From Blepharisma japonicum (Eukaryota; Ciliophora; Heterotrichea; Heterotrichida; Blepharismidae), in the NCBI GenBank assembly GCA_949751835.1, contig CATKHK010000101.1, forward strand, positions 84,841 to 148,840: 64,000 nt of DNA, read 5' to 3'. The notes under the pieces were generated by a model. That model saw only the letters and a program-made list of their open reading frames with translations. It had not been told where the DNA came from and ran no database searches. A program made the position numbers and the translations under genes. Positions 56,069 to 64,000 of this stretch are shown here, one piece after another; the stretch's first letter is position 1, and every line of letters begins with the position of its first letter.

Positions 56069-57049
56069 TTATTCTCTGCTGCTGTCACTCTTACTCATTT
56101 CAATTTCTATTGAATTTGGACTCAAATGTTTAGCTTGCTCAGAACTGAGAAGTGTTCTTAGGCTGAATCTACTGTTTTTATTCCGCCAAAACATATATTT
56201 CTTTGATCCTTTTTTTCCTCTAATTCTTTCTTTTGTCGTTTCTCCTGTCAAGCACAAGGAAAAATGAAAAATGCATAAAATACCAATTAATATTGTCAGT
56301 ATAAACAATGCCAAACTTAAAATTACAGTAATTATAAGAACAACTTCTGTTTGGTTTATAACTATATAGTATTTACTTGTGTCATCGTAGTCTCCTGGCT
56401 TATAAAAGAGAAAAGCCAAAAATCCTGAAATATCAACAAGCCCCAGCATCATTAAGTGAGTTACAAAAACAAAGAAATAAAAATAATTTCTAGCACCTAT
56501 ACAATTGTTCAGATAGGGACAATGATGATCAAAATGCTCTACACAGTTATTGCATTTCGTGCAGTGATGAGATCTAGGGGGTCTATAAATTTCACATGTT
56601 TGGCAAAATTTGTACAAAGGCCCGTCTTCTGTAAAAATCACATCCGCTGTAAATTCCTTTGGAACTCCTCCTAGAGCCTCAAAAACATTTCGTCGTGGGA
56701 TTATTCCTGGCTCTGTAAATACGGTGAGGAAATAAAAGAATATGCAGGCAACATAAGTGTAGCCTGAAAGAATTGGTATTGCTATGCTAACATTTTCTCA
56801 GAGATAATTTGTGGTTAATAGAAAAAAACCTGACGGAATTACAATGAGAACGACTATTGTGCAGTAAAAGTGGAGATTATCGCAGTGAGGCCCAATCATA
56901 AATTTTCCCTTAAAGAGAAATCGATTGTTTCCAGGCCAAAGTTCTCATAATTGCTTACTGAATAATTCTGGAGGGAGAGAAGGAAAGTCGAATGTTTTGT
57001 TTGTATTTGGCTCTCTTTGCTCAAGATTATCATCCTTGCTTATGCTCAT
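56069..57049 (-). CDS. DHHC palmitoyltransferase, 326 aa
   Basis: Read from ATG 57049 through three TGA (Trp) codons. Two membrane segments (about 64-82 and 90-112) precede the cytosolic Cys-rich domain (CQTCEIYRPPRSHHCTKCNN, then VEHFDHHCPYLNNCIG), with the catalytic DHHC at about 174-177. Two further membrane segments follow (FYFFVFVTHLMM and VVLIITVILSLALF). A TTxE-type motif (TGETTKERIRG) lies after the fourth segment. DHHC enzymes S-palmitoylate cytosolic proteins; several proteins in this window have MGxxC N-termini that would be candidate substrates (inference). Confidence 0.93.
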
Positions 57050-57260
57050 ATATTTGTATTGTAATTTAATATAAAAATTATTTAGCAGCTTATATGGCAT
57101 TTATTAAGTACCAAAAAATGTTTTAAAAAATGCGAATATAAGGAAAATCTATTCTGGAGAAATTGGCAATTTATTAATGTTTATTCTCTAATGGAATATT
57201 TTTGCGATTAATAAAAAATGAAGATAATAAGGATAATATAATCATTCATATTTGGGACTG

Positions 57261-58067
57261 ATGAAAATAACCCATAAGAGAACTAATTCACTTAATGAAA
57301 GTACAATTTCTATGATGCAGCCAATAAAAAAGCAAGATATATCGATATTGATGCAAAACGAAATACTCACACAACATAAAAACCAATCCCCAAAAAATTC
57401 TTCCAAAAGTTCGCTTCCTTTTCTTCATAACATCCCAAGAGAAAAAGAAGAAATGCGAAATAGAGAAAAATCAATAAGAAAGCATATTTTAAAAGAAATG
57501 AGCAAGCTTCAAACCATTGACAAAGAAATTGTTTCAAGTCGTTTTATGCATATTTCCAGTAATTCAATGACAAATATTTCTCTTCCTAGAGTAAATTCAA
57601 TAATTTCACCAATTAAATGTTTAGGTCCAGAAAAAACTTTTGAGTCGATTGCTACAGAAAAAAAAAATAGTAAGTTTAAACTTTCATTGAGTCCTAAAAA
57701 AGGAAAGTCAATTAAAAGGTTTGAAGTCAAACCGAATTCCCTTTTAAATAAACTTGATAAAACTATTGAAGATTTTAGTTATAAATCAAGTAATATCAAT
57801 ACGGAGCTGAATCTAATTGACAAAATTGGGAAAAGATTGTCTCTTCCTGATTTAGATGAAGTAGATAAATATGAAGTTCCAATCAAATACTTAAAAGAAA
57901 TTGAAAAAACTATGAAAGGTGATTTTCTGCAACTGATTTTTGAAGAAAAAGATGCGAGCTATTCAGCAAAGATGGCGAAAAAGAAAAATATTTGAAGACA
58001 GGATATAAAGCTGCTTAAAAAAGATACAGATGCAGTTTTGAATGCAGTAATGAAAAGAAATCAATAA
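57261..58067 (+). CDS. basic unknown protein, 268 aa
   Basis: ATG 57261 to TAA 58065-58067, crossing one TGA (Trp). The frame is open three codons further upstream but has no ATG there. The protein is rich in Lys, Ser, Asn and Ile, with short helical stretches (REKEEMRNREKSIRKHIL) and no recognised domain. Its composition resembles the protein at 55081-56039, but I see no clear alignment between them. Confidence 0.6.
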
Positions 58068-58452
58068 TGCGCAATTTTTATATTTTTAATATCAGTAAAA
58101 CATATTTCAAATATTTTAATTAACTGAAATGATGTAATAAAGAATTCAGAATATATTAAAAACTTAGAGCTATCGATAAAGTATATATGCAATTGCATTC
58201 TAATAAATCAAAATTAATAATTTATATAAAATAAATCTGTAACCTATCTAGTTAATTAATCAATAAATTCGTTAAAACTATAATTTACTATATTAATGCT
58301 ATGACATTTTTATTCTAGTATGATTTTGAGTAAGCCTTGAATAAATTGTTAAAAAATGCCTTAATTTATTAATTAGTGATATTATGAAACTGCTTTTAAT
58401 ATAATCCAATCACATAAAGCAAACAATTTGAATTTTTTTTAAAATATTAAAT
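58068..58452. other. AT-rich spacer
   Basis: About 385 strongly AT-rich bases. Nothing was recognised. Confidence 0.5.
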
Positions 58453-59478
58453 ATGAGAAGAGTCTATTCCCCTTCACCTAGAGAACGATTGCAATCAGGT
58501 AGCATAGAAGCATCTGAACTTCAAAAAGAAAACGGTTCAAAATTGTCTTTGGACCAATTTCAAATACTTCGAACAATAGGAACAGGATCTTATGCAAGAG
58601 TTCGCCTTGCCCTTCACTTGAGTACTAATGAGCTGGTTGTTATCAAAATGATAAAAAAATCTTTTGCAGCCACAGAAAAACATTTAAGACACGTTAAGAA
58701 CGAAAGACAAATTCTCCAGCAGCTGAGATGCCCGTTTGTAGTAAAACTATTAGGAACTTTTCAAGACGCAACTTATTTATATATGGTTCTTGAATTTGTT
58801 CAAGGAGGAGAACTCTACAGAGCCCTTAAGCTCGAGCGCTTTTTTAGAGTAGATAAAACAAGGTTTTTTGCAGCTGAAATTGCATCCACTTTCTCCCATT
58901 TGCATACAAGGTCAATTATTTACAGAGACTTGAAACCAGAAAATGTACTTTTCACAGCCGAAGGGCATATTAAATTAGTTGATTTTGGGTTCGCAAAGCA
59001 TTTGAAGGATGGCGAATTTGCATATACAATGTGTGGAACTCCTGATTATTTAGCACCCGAAATGATTAGACAGACAGGCCACGAATTTTCTTTGGATTGG
59101 TGGACTTTAGGGATTCTTATATTTGAGCTGCAGACTGGTAAAACTCCTTTTTACCATGAAAATCCTTATGCTATGTATGATAAAATTCTGCAGGAAAATG
59201 TTCAGTTCCCTGAAGACTTCGATGTGGAGTCAAAAGATTTGATTGAAAAACTTTTAACGAAAGACTACAGAGAAAGGATCAAATTGAATGATATTAAAAG
59301 GCATGGATTTTTCAAAAATATTAATTGGCGACATGTAGAAAAGCTTACTCTGCCTCCAGTTTATATTCCTTGTGTCACTTCGAAAATTGATTCATCAAAT
59401 TTCGATAGATATGAAGAAGAAAAGCAGAACGAGCTTTTGGTGCCGGAAGATGTGCCTGATCTATTTCCTGAGTTTTAA
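58453..59478 (+). CDS. PKA-like AGC protein kinase catalytic subunit, 341 aa
   Basis: The kinase domain has GTGSYARV (43-50), Lys65 in VVIKMI, the αC Glu in KNERQIL, YRDLKPEN (157-163), DFGFA (177-181), a CGTPDYLAPE activation segment with Thr, and DWWTLGILI. The C-terminal tail ends exactly in FPEF, the FxxF-COOH hydrophobic motif typical of PKA catalytic subunits. The length matches PKA-C (about 350 aa). No PH, C2 or cyclic-nucleotide domain is present. It is probably activated by release from a regulatory subunit (family knowledge). PKG-like kinases are less likely because they carry their own cNMP domains. Confidence 0.92.
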   Translation: MRRVYSPSPRERLQSGSIEASELQKENGSKLSLDQFQILRTIGTGSYARVRLALHLSTNELVVIKMIKKSFAATEKHLRHVKNERQILQQLRCPFVVKLLGTFQDATYLYMVLEFVQGGELYRALKLERFFRVDKTRFFAAEIASTFSHLHTRSIIYRDLKPENVLFTAEGHIKLVDFGFAKHLKDGEFAYTMCGTPDYLAPEMIRQTGHEFSLDWWTLGILIFELQTGKTPFYHENPYAMYDKILQENVQFPEDFDVESKDLIEKLLTKDYRERIKLNDIKRHGFFKNINWRHVEKLTLPPVYIPCVTSKIDSSNFDRYEEEKQNELLVPEDVPDLFPEF

Positions 59479-59614
59479 AAACAGTAAAATCCTTTTTTGA
59501 CAAAACTATAATAAGCTTACTTATGAATTTTCACAGTAGATAATATTTATATTTAATCTGATTTTTGATCTTTGCTTAATTATTATTAAATTTGAAATAT
59601 TTTAACAAAAAATA

Positions 59615-60200
59615 ATGTCAAGGGAAAATACTGCAGAACGATGTGTGTTCGGTATTACTCTATATAGTTGGAAATATTCCTTACGATGCCAAAGAAGAAG
59701 ATTTAAAAACATTTTTCGAAAGAATTGGCCCAGTACTTAGTTTTCGGCTGATCAGAGATCGAGAATCGAATAAGCCAAGAGGATATGGATTTTGTGAATT
59801 CAAGGAAAAAGAATATGCTCGATCTGCAATCAGAAACATGAATCAAATCGAATTTTCTGGGAGATCTCTTAGGGTTGATTATTCTGAAAAGCACAGAAAT
59901 GCTCTCTCCTTACCTGAAGGTCCTAAAATGCAAAACTCCTTGCAAGATTTATTTTCAAGATTAGCATCTCAAGAATCTCTATATCTCTTTTCACTATTGC
60001 AGCAATATGCCTACCATGATGAAGAAGAATTATACACGATCCTCAAATCTCGGCCTTACTTGCTTTTTGCTTTATTAAAGCTCATGTATAGAATGAATAG
60101 TGATTATTCATCATACAGATCTCACTCTCAAGAAGGATTGCTTCCATTGCCAATTGATGATATGATGATTTACCCATACTTCCAAAACAGACCATTCTAA
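59615..60200 (+). CDS. CSTF2: short CstF64-like RRM protein, 189 aa, one 16-nt intron
   Basis: Exon 1 is 59615-59651, the intron is 59652-59667 (gtattactctatatag) and exon 2 is 59668-60200. Splicing creates the RNP2 motif CVFVGNIPY exactly. RNP1 is RGYGFCEF, and the RRM (about residues 10-86) matches CstF64/Rna15 closely (SFRLIRDRESNKPRGYGF). A helical region of about 105-155 resembles the CstF64 hinge domain that binds CstF77 and symplekin. The Pro/Gly-rich region and C-terminal domain of animal CstF64 are absent. The family binds the GU-rich downstream element in 3' end formation. Confidence 0.88.
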
Positions 60201-60348
60201 TAATATTCTCATAAATAATATAGCAATTGACCTATAAACCACTATTTTTTAATTTATTTTGCTCTCTATAATTTTATTATAATTAAATATCTATTTTCTG
60301 TTATTATGCCAACTACCAGTATATTTATTGATCGAATCGTAAGTTAAT

Positions 60349-60759
60349 TTATAGCTCGTCTCCTGAATAATCGTCAGGGATCTCCGAAATCTCGATTTTT
60401 TTGTCAAATAGACCGGAAAAAATTTCTTTTTTTAGCATTAATCTTCTTTGTGCTTTATACTTCTCATCTATTTCAAAAGGGACATTTGGCATAAAATAAG
60501 GTTTAGTAGAGCAGCAATCGGGCTGAATTGTTTTTGAATCCTTCGTAATTACTTTAAATGACAAGTTAGTGTCGTCATTTCTCTGTGCAGAATCTAAATT
60601 ATTTTTTCTTTTGCCAACGTCACGTGATTTATTTCCACAAGTTGTTTTATTTGTTTTTTGTGGTTTTGACATAAAAAAATACTTACCTTTCTTTTCCGTT
60701 ATAGCTTTCTGTGGCTTTTCGATAAGAAGCTGCTTATTAGCTCCTGATGAATTCCCCAT
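60349..60759 (-). CDS. myristoylation-signal protein of unknown function, 136 aa
   Basis: MGNSSGANKQ is a good N-myristoylation signal (Gly2, Ser6-type context). The rest is basic and Lys/Asn rich, with an acidic C-terminus (EIPDDYSGDEL) and no recognised domain. There is no TGA or intron. It is probably membrane-associated (inference). Confidence 0.6.
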   Translation of the reverse strand: MGNSSGANKQLLIEKPQKAITEKKGKYFFMSKPQKTNKTTCGNKSRDVGKRKNNLDSAQRNDDTNLSFKVITKDSKTIQPDCCSTKPYFMPNVPFEIDEKYKAQRRLMLKKEIFSGLFDKKIEISEIPDDYSGDEL

Positions 60760-60847
60760 TACTTAATTTATATTTTCCATCTTTTTTAAATAAAATGAAC
60801 AAGAATTATTATCAGTAAAATAATTGATTAATAACAAATGATCTATT

Positions 60848-61909
60848 TTATTCATTTTTTTCTTCTATAGTGACCCAAGCATCCTCGCCTTCTTGGATTT
60901 CAAATTTCGGTAGTTCTATTTTTATCCAATCTCCGTCTTCTTCAAAAGTTGCTGAATCTGCAATATACTGGTCTTCATCGAATTCCTGTTGAAAAACTGC
61001 TCCTGGCTGAGTTTTATGCACAAGAACCTCATTTAAATGATCGCTAAGCTCTATTTGAGCCTTTTCTTTATCACTGACTGTTTGAGCTATAAAGCAGTTT
61101 GCAATCAGATTTTTGCTTTCTTCATTTCTTTGCATGAGATCTCCAAGCATTACCTCAAAATGATTTTTAAGTTCGTTGATATGGTACATAATTTGAGCTG
61201 ACGTCAATCTATGGCTAATTCTATTTCCAATTCTTGTCACCATCCATGCAGACAACATTCAGCTCAGCTGCGTTCCTAAAAGGGCTAGAATAGGCCAAGG
61301 AAAGCAGCCACTAAAATAAGCGTAAATAATTCCAGATAAAATTTGTCCTTTTGAGTTTACTAGGTTTGCTGAAATAATCCCAGTAATTGAATGCTTCACA
61401 GAATTTGAAATTCTTCCCGCTCCATAGCTAAGAACTTTTAAAAAAAATCGATAAACTTTATCACTAAAAGGCTCATGCTTTTTTCCCCACTCAGCTTGAA
61501 GCTCTGAATAAATGTTCTGCAGGCCTTCTGGGATTTGATACAAATTGTAGAGTTTGGCTCTTTCTATGATATCTACTGCAAGCTCAACTTCTGTGCTCCA
61601 CCGAGCTAAGACGGCAGCTAGTTCTGATATTTCAGTTTTATACTCTGCGGATTTTATGGCTTCTTCTTCCAAGTCAATGTCTAAATTGCTTCTGATATAG
61701 TCCAAATAATACCTTTCAGTGACATTTTTTAAGAAGTAAGGCATCATTTCTGAATCTACAACTTGTACAAATGTCAGTGGATCGGATGAGTTGCTTTTCC
61801 AAAGAGATTCTCTCCACTTGGTATAGGAGGAACCTATAAGGGGTGGTTTTGTTCTATCGAAGTTTGCTTCTCTAATTGCTCGTTCTAAATATACAGATAT
61901 TTCTTCCAT
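60848..61909 (-). CDS. unknown protein with central membrane segments, 353 aa
   Basis: Continuous across one TGA (Trp) at 61259-61261. The N-terminal 150 residues are helical, with many acidic residues. A hydrophobic centre (about 178-235, including IISANLVNSKG, GIIYAYFSGCFPWPILALLG and LSAWMV) probably forms two or three membrane helices. The C-terminal part is soluble and acidic, ending in EEKNE. I do not recognise the family. Confidence 0.7.
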
Positions 61910-61973
61910 TTTATAAATTGTCTAAGTTAATTCAGAACTTCTTTTAGGGTGATAATAATATTCAAAATAGAAA

Positions 61974-63128
61974 TTATTTAGTTTTTTCAAGTATTGTGTC
62001 TAAAAACTCCAGTGTTGGATAAGAGTACCATCGAACTGGCGTCCTCATTCCCGTGAACCAACCTACATGCCCACCACTTCTTGTCAAGGCTAAAATCAAA
62101 TTTGGATTTGAATTGAAGGAGCTATAAGGAATGCACTCACTTGTCACAACAGGGTCATCTCTTGAGCTGAGTGCTAATACAGGAACCTTAATATTATGCA
62201 GCACGTTGTGGCAGCTTAATTCATCATAATATTCTTCTGGGTCCTGATACCCCAGTACTTTGACTGTAAAAGTTTTATCAAACTCAAAAGTCCTTGTAGC
62301 ATCTACAGTTGAATTTATATCGATTCCCAATTTTTCCCAATGGTCATGGAAATTTGTATGGCTTCGAACTAGGTCAGTTAAACCTTTGGTCAGATACCGA
62401 TCTGATATTGATGCAAGTGAATAGTTCGCTCTCAAATGTCTACTGCAAGACACCACATCAAAAGGGGCTGAGATTACTGAAATTCCTTTTAATAAGCATT
62501 CATTCCCTAGCTCGCCAGCATACTTCAATATTAAATTTGCGCCCATTGATGTTCCTAATCCCACAAGCTGTGCTTCAGGGTATCTAGAATGAATGGTATT
62601 TATTGCGAAGTCTAAATCACTAGGAAGTCCCAAATGATTTGCCCTTGGAGTCTAAATAGAAGTTACTGTAAGAGGGGTCCCACTTATTCCTCTCCCATGA
62701 AAAACAGCAACACGGAAGCCTTTAGATTGAGCTAAATGGACTAAATCTTGAATATAATAAGCTTCACTACCTCCAGTTAGCCCAGGTACAATAATCAAAA
62801 TTTTGCTGTCAGGTTTCAAATTTTCAGAATGTACCCAATCAATAGAGATCGTGCCGCCACATTCAAGTGTTAACATTTCTCTGTCATAATTAGGCTCGTT
62901 TAGCACTTCTAGCTTCTCATTTAAAATTTTGGCTCCAATTCCATATATCGTTTGAAGTGAACCTGACGATAGTCAAGGTGTTGGATAGAATGCACCTTGA
63001 GAAAGGCTAGGCACTGATTGTACTAAATTTCGGTTTTCTGGAGTGTCTGCATGATGAATTGTGATTTTATTGTCATATAGAGGGTATACCATATATGCTC
63101 CAGCTCCTGCAAATGCTACCCTTAGCAT
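61974..63128 (-). CDS. alpha/beta-hydrolase of the ABHD1/3 (YheT/UPF0017) family, 379 aa, one 15-nt intron
   Basis: Exon 1 is 63128-62667, the intron is 62666-62652 (gtaacttctatttag) and exon 2 is 62651-61974. One TGA (Trp) lies in exon 1. An N-terminal hydrophobic stretch (LRVAFAGAGAYMVYPLY) may be a membrane anchor. The oxyanion region is VPGLTGGSEAYY. The nucleophile elbow is GLGTSMGAN (Ser about 189); the acid is in SSRDDPVV and the catalytic His in GGHVGWF. GLTGGS and NFRGxxG-like HGRGISGT are typical of ABHD1/2/3 proteins, which hydrolyse phospholipids or medium-chain acyl groups. The substrate here is unknown. Confidence 0.92.
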
Positions 63129-64000
63129 TTTTTAATTATATTAAATAAAAAAGTTTAGTTAAAATACTGTGATTATCATAAAAAATAAAGTTAAAAAATA
63201 AATTCAATTTTACTGTTGATTTTCATAAACAAGATTTTATTAATAAATAATCTTATAATTTAATTTTTGTTTAAGTGATTCTCTCATAATAATTTTTCAA
63301 ATGAATTAAATCAAATAATAATATTTGAATTTAAAGTTAAATTATTGTACTTTTTAAGGATGTTTAATCAAAATAGCTATAATTTTATATTTTTAAGTGA
63401 ATTATCTTTTTCTTAGTATAATATTTGCGCACTAAAAATATAATAAATATATTCTAAATTTTAAAAGCTCTATACGAAATTAAATGACTAAAACATTTTA
63501 TGTGATTTAAATAATTACTTTCTTGGATAAATTGACATAAAGACTAATTTTTACTTTTCAATGGGAAGCTAAGCACCACCATTTTTAAGGCCTTCTTCTT
63601 CCACCATCTTTAATAATTTCTGCCAATTTGACTTAGTCATTTTTCCAAAATGGCTCCATAGCAAAAAAGTAAGGAAAAAAATTTTTTGTATATATAAGAG
63701 GAGTCGAAAAGAAAAATGGAAATAGAGTAAGAGTGCAAGTACCCTTGTGTGGAACGTGCTAAGAAAATTTCCTTATTCTGCTGCAGAATAGCCTTTTTTA
63801 TGAGGGTTTTACTGCTACGACCTCTAGAATCCACAAATGAGTTTTGACCTCCAGCTGTTTCGCGGTCAGAGACGCAGCTGTTTGCCTGAGGGTTATTGTG
63901 CCAATTGCCTGAGTATGACTTTTGAAAGAAAGTGCAGTAACTTAGGGCTGCTCTGTAGTTGACCTAGCTATACTCGTATAGCGAGTCTCAATTAGATAGA
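63129..64000. other. terminal region: AT-rich spacer, then unexplained GC-rich sequence
   Basis: 63129-63540 is ordinary AT-rich spacer. From about 63540 the composition changes: I count 57 G/C in the 120 bases 63841-63960, against roughly 10-20% in other spacers. Short ATG frames occur (63800, 63837, 46-52 codons), but none looks like a known protein. It contains the direct repeat cagctgttt (twice, near 63851 and 63875) and an inverted repeat gctata/tatagc near 63967-63983. It may be the edge of a gene, a non-coding RNA or an element remnant continuing to the right. Confidence 0.45.

Overview
This window looks like macronuclear DNA of a heterotrich ciliate, most probably Blepharisma. Two things seen in the sequence support this. 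First, TGA is read as tryptophan: conserved tryptophans of Rab4, SDHA, the WD40 protein and the histidine kinases are TGA codons, and open reading ends only at TAA or TAG. Second, the introns are tiny (mostly 15-16 nt, GT...AG). The combination of TGA=Trp and 15-16 nt introns is the known Blepharisma pattern; Stentor has the tiny introns with the standard code. The species name is inference. No telomere repeat, rRNA, tRNA, CRISPR or intact mobile element was seen.

The DNA is gene-dense, with short AT-rich spacers and genes on both strands. Reading TGA as stop breaks many genes, so most calls below were rebuilt by joining frames across TGA and by removing the tiny introns.

Layout. 0-5.5 kb: zinc-knuckle protein, NudE-like coiled coil, PHD-finger protein, eEF1-gamma and a small intron-containing protein. 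5.8-10.7 kb: SDHA, a DEAD-box helicase and a DOT1-like methyltransferase. 11-20.9 kb: two STPGR-repeat proteins, a coiled-coil protein, an EF-hand-like lipidated protein, Rab4, a TTL-domain protein with a membrane anchor, a DCAF7-like WD40 protein, a prenylatable dual-specificity phosphatase and a Qc-type SNARE. 21.6-37.3 kb: an NRF/acyltransferase-3 membrane protein and three paralogous hybrid histidine kinases. Interleaved with the kinases are an ankyrin-PH-kinase fusion, a voltage-sensor-only membrane protein, a J protein and a MORN protein. 37.3-51.9 kb: a lipidated PH/TH1-like protein, a large EF-hand/armadillo gene, a CUE protein, a RING protein, NADP-isocitrate dehydrogenase, an RBR E3 ligase, an outer-arm-dynein docking-complex-like coiled coil and a CDPK. 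52-63.1 kb: RPN1, a DHHC acyltransferase, a PKA-like kinase, a short CstF64, an ABHD hydrolase and unknown proteins. The last ~0.5 kb is unexplained and much richer in G+C than the other spacers.

There is no operon logic, but themes recur: cilium and cytoskeleton (NudE, STPGR, docking complex, TTL, MORN), membrane-anchored signalling (several MGxxC N-termini, a CaaX phosphatase, a DHHC enzyme) and two-component phosphorelay. The histidine-kinase family is the most distinctive content.
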